In this document: piece by piece, positions 46,391 through 57,731 of the stretch
Layout: each line of letters opens with the position of its first letter
Numbering within the stretch: the stretch's first letter is position 1
Assembly: GCF_030272615.1 (NCBI RefSeq)
Contig: NC_081406.1
Span: 234,040,396-234,104,395, forward strand
DNA length: 64,000 nt
Source: Cryptomeria japonica
Taxonomy: Eukaryota; Streptophyta; Pinopsida; Cupressales; Cupressaceae
Direction of reading: 5' to 3'
The notes under the pieces: model-generated
The model's database searches: none
What the model was told of the DNA's origin: nothing
What the model saw: the letters and a program-made list of their open reading frames with translations, nothing else
Translations under genes and position numbers: made by a program

Positions 46391-46395
46391 TAACT

Positions 46396-46722
46396 ATCCA
46401 AGAAGTCCCTCCTCTGCCAAACCCACCCCCTATTACATCCACCCGCTGATATGATCTTCTTGACCATCTTGGGAAGATCATCACATAGATCTCCATCTTG
46501 GAACTCTTGAAGACCTCCCCTATCCACAAGGATATTTTGGAACAAACCCTCCTTGAGTTGTGTGTCCCCGACAACATCAATGTTGCCCAATTCCAAGCCC
46601 TCATTAGAAATCTTGCTTCCCAACAACACTTTGTTTTCACTTCCAATGATGCTCCCATAGATGAGGACCATAAAAAACCATTGCATATCAAAGCCCTTAT
46701 CCAGAAACACAAGGTTAAACAC
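46396..46722 (+). pseudogene. gag: G1 gag C-terminal part (continuation after copia A)
   Basis: Frame identical to that ending at 3839. ISILELLKTSPIHKDILEQT near 46490 aligns with ISILELLRLSPSHKTILDQA in G2 near 26420, followed by NVAQFQALI/NTDQFQAMV. Stops at about 46447 and 46486. A frameshift follows at about 46723. Confidence 0.9.
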
Positions 46723-47890
46723 ATTTGATAGATGGTGGATCTGGGAAAAATCTTTGTACATATAAGTTAATAAAGCAATTGGGGCTTTTCTGAGAACCTG
46801 GTTGATACGTCAGGAAGAATCACAATAAAAAGGCCTACGATGATGCAGAAAGGGTTTCTAAAGGAATGATCACTTTACCTCTTCAAGTGGGCCCTGTTAC
46901 AATTGAGACCCCTTGCCAAGTCTTGGATCTTGATCTCCCCTATAAAATCCTCCTTGGACACCCATGGATTCATTCTCTTCAAGCCATTCCTTCCACTTAT
47001 CATCAATGCATCAAATTCCCCTTCAATGGTAGAAAGATTACTATCAAAGTTGATCCATGACCCTTACAATATCTCAAGCTCTTAGAGGGGAAACATCCAT
47101 ATCATTTCTCATTAAATAGACCCTCTCCAACTCCCCCATCTAACACATCTAAATTTGCCTCCACCTCATCTCAAATAGAGCCCAAAGTCAAGACCCTAGA
47201 CAATGATGGTGGAGAATACAAACTCAAGGATGTCTTATTAATAGGAAATCTCCCTTTGTCTCCCAAGTCATTTGGTAAGCCCAAATAAATAAAAAAAGAT
47301 CAAAAACCTGTTATACAATATAAGGATACTACCCTCACACAATGGGGTCTACTTGATGAGGAAAGTCTTGATATTGATGTTTTTTAGTGGTTGTACCGTG
47401 AAGAAGATGAAGATCCAACAAAAATACCTAAGAAGATGTATCCAAAAGTATTAGCCATGGTGGAGAAGATGGGTTATAAAGGACACAACCTAGGGCTGAA
47501 AGGGAAGGGAATCAAAGCACCAATAAATCCCATCTCATACAAGTATAACAGGGGCTTGGGTTATGCTCCACTACCTAAGATCACTATCATCGATGCCCCT
47601 TCAAGTCCTTCTTTGGATGTCAAAGAATCTGATGAAGAGGAGTTCCATGAAATGCCTTTTGAATATGAAGATGACATCTTCTTTGACACCCATGTCAAAA
47701 CAATCACCCCCATAACCCCTTCCACCCCGCACAAACTGCAACTCATTCACCTTGAGCTTTTAGATTGGGACCAGCAAGACAAACCTGCTTTAGACATCTG
47801 GACCAATGATAATGCTCTCATGACTCTCTTTACTATGCACAATTTAGAAGACTGCAACAGAGTTCATGGGATTCAATTACATGAAAAATG
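46723..47890 (+). pseudogene. pro: G1 protease and linker to reverse transcriptase
   Basis: Active-site text LIDGGSG at 46725-46745 is intact. The LDLPYKILLGHPWIHSLQ motif is at 46940-46985. The linker carries MGYKGHNLGL near 47466, like MGYDGQSALGY in G2. The open part 47391-47891 is acidic around 47620-47690 (ESDEEEF). Stops are scattered, and a frameshift lies near 47890. Confidence 0.85.
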
Positions 47891-49560
47891 ATACTTTGGT
47901 AGTCAGGTCAATTCCTTTAGTCGCAAAAAAGAATAATAAGAAAAATCATGATTTCCTAGGTGAAAACCTCTTTGAGGCACCTTTGGATGAGGAAAAAGTA
48001 AAAACAAAGGGTGTATCTGAAAGTGAAAACCTGGATCAAGCACTTGAGGATGAGGGACTTGACCTACCTACCTAATTTCCTCCTCAACAAGACATGTCAA
48101 CTTTACTGATAGAGGAAACAAACATTATCAATATGGGCACCTAAAACACTCCAAAGAATGTGCTCATTGCCAAGTCCTTAATCGATCAAGAGAGACAAGA
48201 CTTTTTCTATTTTCTCACAAAAACAAAGATCAATTTTGTTTGGTCATATGCTGACATGCTAGGCCTAGATATCGACTTGGTAGTTCACAATCTTTTTGTT
48301 CATCCAGATGCAAAACCAGTAAAGAAGAAGTTACACAAGATGCATCCACACATTGCAATCCTCATCAAAGACAAACTTAAAAAGATCTTGGATGCTAGAT
48401 TCATAAAACCAATAGACTATCCTGAGTGGGTATCCAATGTTCTACTTGTCAAAAAAAGTTGCTGGGGGCATCCACATTTGCACAAATTTCCAGGATTTGA
48501 ATAAAGCCTTCCCTAAGGATGATTTCCTGCTCCCCAACGTAGACATGATTGTAGACCTCATAGCAGGACACAAAATTTAATCACTTATGGATGGATTCTC
48601 TGGATACAATCAGATTAGGATCACAGAGGAAGACCAACACAAAACAACATTCACAACACCATGGGGCACATTTTGTTACCAGGTCATGCCTTTTGGTGTC
48701 AAGAACACTAGAGCTACATATCAACGAGAAATGCCAATAATTTTACATAACCGCACAAAATCATGGAGGATTATGTGGATGATTTTATAGGAAAATCCAA
48801 GATAAGACATGAGCACATCCCTATCCTAAGACAAATCTTTAAGAGATTGGAAAAATACAAATGATGCCTCAATCCCAAGAATTCGATCTTTGGTGTTGCA
48901 TCAGGGAAACTCTTAGGCTTCATTGTTTCATGTAGAGGTATAGAGATTGATTCTATAAAGGTGAAAGCTATCATGGAAATGCCTCCCCCAAAGGCCCTTA
49001 GACAACTACCCAGTCTCCAAGGAAAGCTCCAATCTATCAGATGCTTCATCTCACAACTTGTAGACAAATGTCACCCATTTTCTCACCTATTACGCAAGGA
49101 TACTAAATTAAAATGGGACTACTTGTGTTAGAAGGATTTTGAGAAACTTAAGGAATATCTTGCATCACCTTTGGTTCTTATACCTCTTATTCCAAGGAAG
49201 CCACTTCTTTTGTACACATATTCTACTACAGTGGCATTGGTGGCATTATTGGCACAGACATATGATCAGGGAAAAGCAAATACTATATACTACATTAGTC
49301 ACACACTAGTAGAGTATGAGCTCAATTATACCCCTATTTAAAGAGAATTCTTAGAAATTTTCTTCAGTACACAAAAGCTTTGACACTAAATGATTAACAA
49401 TAAAACAAAATTGATTGCTAAGATTGACTCTCTCAAGTACCTCCTGTCAAAGGCTGCTCTCACTAGCAGAACTGCTAAATGGGTCATTTTGTTAAGTGAA
49501 TTTGATAGTAAATATGTGGATAGAAAAACAATCAAAGGACAGTAATAGCAGATTAGCTGT
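47891..49560 (+). pseudogene. pol: G1 reverse transcriptase and first RNase H
   Basis: RT motifs KPVKKKLHKMHP (48310), FIKPIDYPEWVSN, LMDGFSGYNQIRI (48583), MPFGVKN and EDYVDDFIGK (about 48765) are present. The YVDD box is intact, unlike in G2. A frameshift in an A7 run near 48455 and a deletion near 48755 break it. RNase H text LLLYTYSTTVALVALLAQ and YYISHTLVEYELNYTPI follows at 49200-49340. Frames are broken again near 49540. Confidence 0.9.
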
Positions 49561-50020
49561 CGATGCTCCATTTCCAGGTGATCACCCGATCCTCATAGAA
49601 TTTCCAGATGAATTCATAATGACTGTCACTACATCCTCTACATGGTAGTTATACTTTCATGGGTCTTGCACCCAAAATGGATTGGGGGTAGGAATACTAT
49701 TGATCACGCCCCAAGGATATTGCATCCCTAAATCATACAAGATAGCCTTTGCATGCACCAACAACACCGCAGAGTATGAAGCATTAATCACTGGTCTACT
49801 CCTGGCCATCCAATGAAAGATATTGGAATTACATGTCTATGGTGATTCCCAACTTTTCATTAAACAGGTCAATGATGAGTATCAAACAAAAGATAATAAG
49901 CTGCTTCCTTATCGCAGTATGGTTGAAGACATCAAGAAGCATTTCACATCAATCAAGTTTTATTAGATTCCACATATAAACAATAGAGCTGCAGATGCAA
50001 TGGCCACTATTGGTTCCCTC
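49561..50020 (+). pseudogene. pol: G1 second, archaeal-type RNase H
   Basis: GVGILLITPQGYCIPKSYKI, EYEALITGLLLAIQ, VYGDSQLFIKQ and RAADAMATI match the aRH of G2. The first motif reads YFHGS where G2 has YFDGS, so the first catalytic Asp is lost. Stops near 49648 and 49816. Confidence 0.88.
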
Positions 50021-51392
50021 CTTCAGATGTTGGCAAATAGTAAAACTAGTGTGTTTTTTGTCAAGCAACTCTTCATACCGGCATATGATTTACCAGAGTC
50101 TGAAATGGTGTGCGTACTCATTGGTCCCAAATCCCCTTGGTATCAAGAGACCTTCACTTATGTAAGAGATAACACCATTCCACCACACCTCATCAAAACC
50201 CAACAAAAAACCTTTATTCGTCGATGCACACATTAGACTATCCTTTCTGACACCCTATTCAGAAGGAATTTTGATGTTTCCCTCCTAAGGTGTTTAGAAA
50301 AATAAGAGGTTGAATGTGCACTACATGAAGTGCATGAAGGTATCTGTGGGGCACACTCAAGTTGTCTCACTTTGGCTAAGAATCTCTTGCACATGAGATA
50401 CTACTGGCCTACAATGGAAGTGGATAAATACAATTATGTCAAGAAATGTATCCCTTGTCAGAAGCATGGTGACAAGATTCATGCTCCATCACAAGAGCTG
50501 CAACCTTTTATGACACCTTGTCCCTTCTCATAGTGGGGGCTTAATCTCATTGGGAAAATCCACCCTATATCCTCCAATGGCCATAAATTCATCATCACCG
50601 CCACTAATTACTTCACCAAGTGGGTGGAGGCCATTCCTCTTACCTTCACCACTGGTAAATAGATCTCTAAATTCATTCTAAACTACTTGATCCATTGATA
50701 TGAAATTCCTAAAGTTATCATCACAGATAATGGTAGACCTTTCAAAAATCAAGATGTTAAAGAGCTCTATCAGAAGTTTGATATCCAACACCACTTCTCC
50801 ACCCCCTATTATCCACAAGGTAACAACCAAGCTAAGGCTTCTAATAAGACCTTAATCAAAATTCTTAAAAACAGTCAATGAAGTTGGTCGTGATTGGCAC
50901 CTCCAACTCCATCCTGCTTTGTGGGCCTACCACACTTCCATCCACACACCCACAGATGCCACTCCATATTCCCTCATCTTTGGCTCTGAAGATATCCTTC
51001 CTCTTGAGATCGAGATCCCCTCCCTAAGGGTGTCACTATAGAACATCCTCCTAGATGAGGAATATAGAGTTGCTAGGTTGCAAGAGCTAGAATTGCTGGA
51101 TGAAAGGCACCTCAAGGCCTTAAATCATCTCTAGGTAAATCAGAATTGCCTACGCTTGAGTTAAAACAAGAAATTTAGAACCCGAGAGTTAGAGGTTGGT
51201 GATCTGGTCCTTATGGAAAATCAAAGAAACCTTCAAGAATGAGGGAAGAAAGGCAAGTTCGAGCCCAATTGGCTTGGACCTTATGTGATCACAATAAAGT
51301 ATGGGTCATGGGCATATCAGTTGGATACTCCTAAAGTAGACACCTTGGATGAGCCTATGAACATCACGCACTTGAATATATTCTATGCCTAG
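50021..51392 (+). pseudogene. pol: G1 integrase
   Basis: The zinc finger is at 50328-50465 (EVHEGICGAHSS ... YVKKCIPCQKHG). The core has GLNLIGKI near 50537 where G2 has DLDLVGKI, and NNQAKASNK near 50825 where G2 has NGQAEASNK; both catalytic losses are G-to-A type. VIITDNGRPFKNQDV is intact near 50717. A frameshift in an A run near 50868 follows. The C-terminus NWLGPYVI ends at TAG 51390-51392. Confidence 0.9.
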
Positions 51393-52408
51393 TCCTCAGA
51401 GGGTCACCAATTGTCTTTAAATCTCAAAAATTCAAAAAATAAAAAAATAAAGGAAAAAAAAATCAATAAAAAAAATCAAGAAAAATACAAAAAATGAGAA
51501 AAAGGTCTTGAAAAAAGATCATCACTCTGGTGAAAACCTAGTAAATAGGTGCCTTGTGACACAAAAAACAAGGAAAAAGCAAAAAAGTAAAGAAAAATCA
51601 ATTCGTCCATCAGTGAAAACCACTTTGTGGTGCTATGGGCAAGTACCTTGGTGAAAACCTGCCCAGGCATCAAGGTAAATAATCTGGATCCATTGTCTAT
51701 CAAGTCAGACTCGCTCCCCATCACCTACTCATCAAATATCCATGTTCGCTACCACCCAATCCTCCTAGCATAGCATTCATCATCCGCCCACTCAGCCACA
51801 TTCCATAGAATGATCACTTGCATGATAATGAGTCTTTGCTTGGATCATGAATAAGGTTAAAACCCATTAATCTGAGCTTTATCCCATTAATATGAGATTT
51901 CCCCCATCAAAATGAGCTTTATCTCATCAAACTAATCTTTGTCTCGCTTCTTGAGCTTGTGCCTCATGCGAGCTTCATCAAGTCTTCCTGTTAGTCCTAC
52001 GTGTGCAGGATAATACTCATGGTCATCTAGTCAATTTCCTAGTCAAACTTATCCACCTTATCCTTTACCCTTGGGATGAATCCTTCCATTTTCATGGTAG
52101 TTTAATCTTTTATCCTAATCCTATTCTTGGCAAGAGATGATAGTTGGTCATGTATGGTTGACTTGTTTGATTTTTCAGATTTTAAATTTTAGTTTGCATC
52201 TTTTTCCCTACTACTACTCCTATCTACGACTACCTGGATCCTCCATATCCAGGTATGTTTATGATGGGTGTATACTGGAGAATTTTTCATGATATGGAAT
52301 GTATGGGATCTCTCTTGTATGAACCGGTGACCTGGTACCAGTGTTTATCAACACTTACCTTGTCGTGTACAAGGGATATCTGTGTGCTTGAGGGTGTCCT
52401 TGCACGTA
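51393..52408 (+). other. G1 3' module after integrase
   Basis: A-rich text is followed by three degenerate GTGAAAACCTRGYAAATAGG units (about 51530, 51613 and 51650) with GGGCAAGTACC. This matches the G2 and L modules. 51850-51950 has a short repeat of CCCATTAATCTGAGCTTTAT-like units. No gene. Confidence 0.6.
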
Positions 52409-52413
52409 TCCAC

Positions 52414-53699
52414 TATTAGGATTCCCATAGATACTAAGAGGGGGGGGGGGGGGGGTGGGTGAATCAATATCTAACTGGTGAATATAATTTCTTAACCAAA
52501 AAACATGTAGAACATATTATAACAATGTACCGGTATGCAAGAAATAAAGCAATAAACAGAATTAAAAGCATCCATATGAAAAGCACACCATAACACAAGG
52601 ATTTAACGAGGAAACCCAGTGTGGGAAAAACCTCATTGGGATTTGTGACCCACAATACTCACTTACTGGCCAATAAGAGAATATTACTTACAAAAGGGGC
52701 CTACACATGCAGGAAGGCCAATTTCCTAGAGCTCATTGCTCAATGGGAAGTCTCATTGACTTACAATGATGGATTATACAAATCCAATATCTTGTACTGC
52801 TCTACAATATCATCTATAATGCTAGATCTAGTACCGGTTGCTACTCTGTTTCTTACATAAACCCTTAACCTATATTTTTCATAATAGGTTTACCTTATAT
52901 CTTTTCTTATTCACTCACTTCTGCTTACAAAATGTCTACAATGATCTCTATTATATATAAGAGTCATTTTACAACTTTAAAATGTTTTAACAATAATAAA
53001 CAAAATGTAATATAACAAAAACCCTATCGGCCTTTGTGCCGGTATACTTCCTTTCTCTGTGCCGGTGTCGGTGGTCTGAGTGCCAGTGTAGAGTGATCTG
53101 TTGATGTCAGTGAACTATCTTGCCGGTGTAATGTCTTGTCGGTGCCATAAGATTGTAAGGTTGCCATCAATGACAAAACCTTCAATACCTACAATGTCTC
53201 ATTGGAGTGTGCATATGCCAACAATCTCCCCCTTTGGCATTGATGGCAACACTCATGAGAAATTTCAAAAGTGTATCCAAAAATGTGAAGTCCAAAAAAA
53301 ATGTTACCAAAAATGTGTGCTCCCCCTGAGCATATGATTCCTGTGATATTGAATTTTCTCATACCACTACTCTCTCTTTGGCATCAATGAAAAAGGTTGT
53401 CAAGGTGTCAATAGAGTTGTAGTCTCAACCTTGTAACTGGGTGGTTACAATTTGAAAAATCTCTACCAAAATCAAGTTTATACTCTCCATAAACTTCTTG
53501 CTGTCTCTTATTGCTGTCTCTATTCTTTTAACTATACTGGTGAGGTGTGTTGAGTGTCGATGTAGAGTGTGATCTGTTGATACCGGTGAACTATCTTGCT
53601 GCTGTAATGTTTTGCTGGTGCCATAGGATTGTAAGGTTGCCATCAATGACAAAACCTTCAATCACCTACAATGTCTCATTGAGTGTGCATATGCCAACA
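52414..53699 (-). mobile_element. D: minus-strand copia with internal deletion
   Basis: Flanked by TCCAC at 52409-52413 and 53700-53704. The 3' LTR (810 bp) is 52414-53223. Read on minus it begins TGTTGGCATATGCACACTCC and its end is decayed (CTAATA for CTAACA). The PPT complement AATCTCCCCCTTTGGCAT adjoins it at 53224. About 310 bases of 3' internal sequence remain, followed by roughly the first 165 bases of the other LTR (53535-53699). Everything between is deleted. It lies in the G1 3' part. TATATAA on the minus strand near 52950 is the LTR promoter candidate. Confidence 0.88.
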
Positions 53700-53704
53700 T
53701 CCAC

Positions 53705-54690
53705 AACTTTGTATCATTATTCTTCAACACTTTCATAGTTGTGTGTAGGTAATTCCTGCTTGTCTATGAGTCAATCCACACCTTGGGTTTCTCATGGCAT
53801 CCTGGTTCCTATAATCAGTGGTGTGGGTTACCTAGGGCAATATCAAACTAGGCTGGCTCTCGACATATTTTATGCACAATTCTCCCCATCATTTCCATTT
53901 TTCATTATCATCAAATCCTCAAAATTATCCCCATCTAACATCCCGGTGGAGTTTTCAATTCCCCCCTATTCTTCTCTCCTACTTAAGGTCATTGTATTAT
54001 GCATATTCACAAATAAATTTGGCATTATTCATATAGGTGCATTTTTATTGCATTAATCACTTAGATTGCATTTCAAATTCTGTTGCATTTTTTGTCACTT
54101 AGTTTGCATCCAAATTTTTATACCATCATTTAGGTTTAAAATTTTGTTGCATTATAAACATATATGTTCATTTCATTATCATTGCATCACATTATTATTA
54201 CATTACATATCCATTGCATTACATATCCATTTTTCTTATTACATTACATATCTATTGAATTATACATTCTCAAATCATTAGAAAAATCTCAAAACAACAC
54301 ATCATACAAATATACATTTATAAATGCATCATAAAATCTCAAAAACATATGCATCCGCATAGCCAATCATCTTGCATCCATCAAAGAGTCAATAACATAC
54401 CATAAACACATGCATACGTGTCCATCCTGCATCCATCAACATGTCGATAGCGTATCACAAGCATAGACATATATAAGCATCCATCCTACATCACAAATAG
54501 GTCAATACAATACATCTATAATCATCATCCATGCATCACATCATAAAATAATAAGTAATGTCCATCATAATGTCCATAACAAAGTACATGTATAACCATC
54601 ACCAAAATCATATATATATCTCAAAAATGAATATGTTAGTCATGATACAATGATCGCCCTGAAGGTTCAAAAATAACACAAGTCAAAATA
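53705..54690 (+). other. G1 3' region with CAT-rich tract; no gene recognised
   Basis: From about 54000 the sequence is rich in CATT, ACATAT and CATCAT words, like 33480-34440 in G2. I see no supported coding region. Confidence 0.5.
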
Positions 54691-56133
54691 GAGCTAGCTC
54701 TCTCTACCTGTCACCCCAACCCACTCCTCATCACCTCCTCCTCCTTAGGATCCCCCTGCTCCTCCTCTCCTAGGTGGTCTAAAACCCACCAATCCACTTG
54801 TCTAATGAGTTTGTATGGGATGCCAGTTGTGGGTTCTATGGGAGCATAAACTCTCAGTGTACAAGGCCTCTCTATGGTCTATTGGTACCACCCCATAGTA
54901 TAATCATCTGTGATAGGCAGCCTCTCATCCTGCCCTCTCTGCCCTCTCCCATTTCTACATCATGTCTGAGTACATCTGTCCAAGCCCTATGGGGACCAAA
55001 ATTTGTCGTGCTGCATCCCTCTCCTCTTCCAGGTGAGTAACATTTGCCTTTGCCCTGTGAACCCTTTCTCACAACCCCTCCATCTCCTCATCCTACTCCC
55101 GTAAAGCATCCTACAACTCCCCAATGGTACTCCCTAATCTAGCCTCCTCCAACATCCTCTCTGAATCCTCCCTATCCCTCCGCAGGTTATCTACATCCAT
55201 CTTGGCTATCTGAAGGCTCTTAGTCAAATCATCGACCTCCTATCATAGCCTCTCCACCTTCACCTCTAGTCTCTCCCTCCTCACCCTCTCAATTTGCACC
55301 TCATTCTTGAGCAAGTGTAGCCTCCCCTTGGTAGCATCCCTCTTCTCTAGGAGCCTGCCAAAATTTGCATGCAATAACCATCCTCCACCCTCTACTCCTG
55401 CACCTTGTACTTGTACCTATGGTATGTCCATAGGAGCCACCTCACCCATCCCACCCTCTCCTCCCCCAGCTGCCTCCCCTATCATTTCTGCTTCTGCATG
55501 TTCCTATTCTGCCTCTACTTCTCTCCCTCGTACCACCCACCTCCACTACCTCACAACACCCCTATGTCCTTCTACCAAAACCTGGTCTTTAGGTGCATCC
55601 TCCTATCCTCTGACCAACTCATTGACTGTCGACTGTAACTCATCATCCTTCACAACTCTAGGAATGGTCAGACATACTGGTAGGTGCACCTCCCACCAGC
55701 TCCTATATCCTTCGGTCATCCCTGGATCCTCCCCTACACCCCTCCGCTCATCCCACACCAAATAAATTGCCATCTAGAAGTTGGTCCTCCCCTCCAACGG
55801 ACTCACCATCTTCCCCCATGTCCCAACCTCCCAAGTTATCCAAGGGTATAATGGTATGTTCTCCACTATATCTTGCACCAAACCAAACTGTCGAGCTACT
55901 CTAAAAGGCGCGTAGTACTCCATAACTTACATTGACCCACCAAAGAGCCACATCTCTACACTATCCTAGTGCAGCTACTAATCCTTGCTCCATCTCTCGT
56001 AATCTAAAACTGGCCACCATGTAAAATCCATGAGCTCATAAAAAATGAGGTGCCAAAACCAAATAGCTCCTATTTGTGTATAGTGCAGAAGGTCCTTGTA
56101 TTTATCGATATAAGGTCGTCGGGCTCGCATATC
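54691..56133 (-). other. G1 region downstream of the antisense PMD frame
   Basis: GC-richer, CCTCC-rich on plus. The minus strand has broken frames without a recognisable domain; a fragment near 54872-55072 is Gly/Arg-rich. It probably holds the decayed C-terminal half of the antisense gene. The plus-strand Ser/Pro-rich frame at 55307-55765 is its complement and is not supported. Confidence 0.4.
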
Positions 56134-56793
56134 CTATATACCAAGTGGCTCTGTTACTGTGAGGTACTTCCATGCCCATATGTGTAGAAGGGTGACCCCT
56201 ACAGATAGACTGACATAGTCCTTGAATACTATGAGATGCATATCATGATAAAGTTGAGCCAGCATCGATGCTCCCCAAGCATACTCTGTGCAGTCTTGTA
56301 TCATGTAGTAGACACATCGGCTCCATCCAATGGGAAATCCATGTCCTTTTAGATCAGATATCATTCGTCCTCTCAAAAAACCATAAATCACAAGTACTAA
56401 GAGAGGAATGTATGGGATCTCCATCACCCTACCTAGATGCATCCGACTTCTATCCAGCATGGGTAGTGCATCATACTCACAAATCTTGTGAAGGTAGAAA
56501 TATGATGCATCTAGTCGGTCCTTAGGGATGACACCGCGAATGGTGATCTTCAAGATCCTCCATACATCTAACATAGTCACTATTGCCTCTTATGTGGGCA
56601 GGTGGAACATACAGGTTCTGCTATCCCATCTCTCCACTAGTGCAATCATCATGGCAGTATGTGCTAGAATCCTCGACCATCGACTGACAAAATGCAATCT
56701 TATTGTGGCTAGTATCTCCAACGCGTCTGCCCTTAGTTTCCTATAAAGCCTCATGGTCATTGGCCAGTGCTCCATTGACGCCAACGGTCCCAA
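56134..56793 (-). pseudogene. G1 antisense gene: plant mobile domain (PMD) protein fragment
   Basis: Two minus-strand open stretches, 56793-56590 and 56580-56134, are in the same frame, separated by one stop. WDSRTCMFHLPT, then TMLDVWRILKITIRG, corresponds to HSETCTFHLAQGE..TLEDVWCILRIPIRG of G2. AWGASMLAQLYHDMH and SVGVTLLHIWAWKYL match AWGSCMLVHLYQELH and GVTLLHIWA. The LHIWAW text is typical of PMD proteins. The start is uncertain because the N-terminus could extend toward 56880. It has the same position and orientation as in G2. Confidence 0.75.
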
Positions 56794-56939
56794 ATCTGCC
56801 TACATCCACACAAACCACTTTATTATCTCATAACATTCTTGGTCCTATTCTATCACTGAGGCATTCATGATCCCCCCTAAGCCATTTTATTTAACTTTAC
56901 TTATCAAATTCTTCATCTCCCTCCCCTCCTTGCACTCAC

Positions 56940-57200
56940 ATTGATTCATTTAGTGCTCACGCCAAACTTGTGGCACTCGTGCTATGGCACAGACGCACGC
57001 GCTGACCTCCCCCTGACCTCGGACCTTAACCTAGACTAGTGTAGGCACTCACTCCACGCACCCCTTCTCCCTCCAACCCAAACCCTAACCTTGCCTAGCA
57101 TGGGCGCTCATGCCAAATGCATGTACCCACCCCAAAACCCCTTGAGATCCCTTTTTCCTCGTGAGTGCTAGCACTACTCGTGGGGTTCATGCGCCAAAAT
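56940..57200 (-). repeat. GGCACTCRYGCCA motif array upstream of the G1 antisense gene
   Basis: Seven or eight units: AGTGCTCACGCCAA, GGCACTCGTGCTATGG, GGCACTCACTCCACGC, GGCGCTCATGCCAAATGC, GAGTGCTAGCACTACTCG and TCATGCGCCAAA. The position equals that of 36788-37085 in G2, but the motif is different. Its partner should lie after the G1 PBS, left of the window. Confidence 0.65.
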
Positions 57201-57731
57201 GACAATCAACGTGTCTAGCTTGTCTTACTTCTTAGCCTATTTCTAACTCTAGATTTAACCTTAACCTATCAAATCATAGAGGAGGTTAGTGATACATACC
57301 AGTGGTCCATAGCAGGCGGGTCTATCATAGTGACTAACTCTCTCATCATGGTGCTCGTCTGTAGGAACACGATCCATCTCTTCTTCTCTTCTTCTAGGCT
57401 CTGAAATGCTCCAATGCTTATGTGTGACAATGACCTTTCATTGGGACCTGTGTAGTTTATATGGGCCCCCTTGCAGGCCCACTTTCATTGTTTCCTTCCT
57501 TCTTCTATCTCTTTTCATATTTCCTCAATCAATTCTATCTTTCTTTCTCATTCGCTCCTCATCTTTTTCTACTTCCTTCTATTTTTCGAGGAATTTTCTA
57601 CCAATTTTTAAAAAAAAATTTGAAAAATTCTCGAGGGGGCATACACCATCCACACATTGCACTGGGGCATCCATTTTCTTCTATATTTTACCCATCCCCA
57701 AATTTTTCCTCTGCGTAAAAGAGGGGCAAAA
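57201..57731 (+). other. G1 3' conserved block and polypurine tract
   Basis: TCTCGAGGGGGCATACACC near 57630 and AAAAGAGGGGCAAAA at 57717-57731 match L and G2. 57201-57620 shows no supported gene. Confidence 0.75.

Noticed and set aside
55307-55765. Plus-strand Ser/Pro-rich ORF of 152 codons
   Set aside because: No domain; it is opposite the decayed end of the G1 antisense gene.
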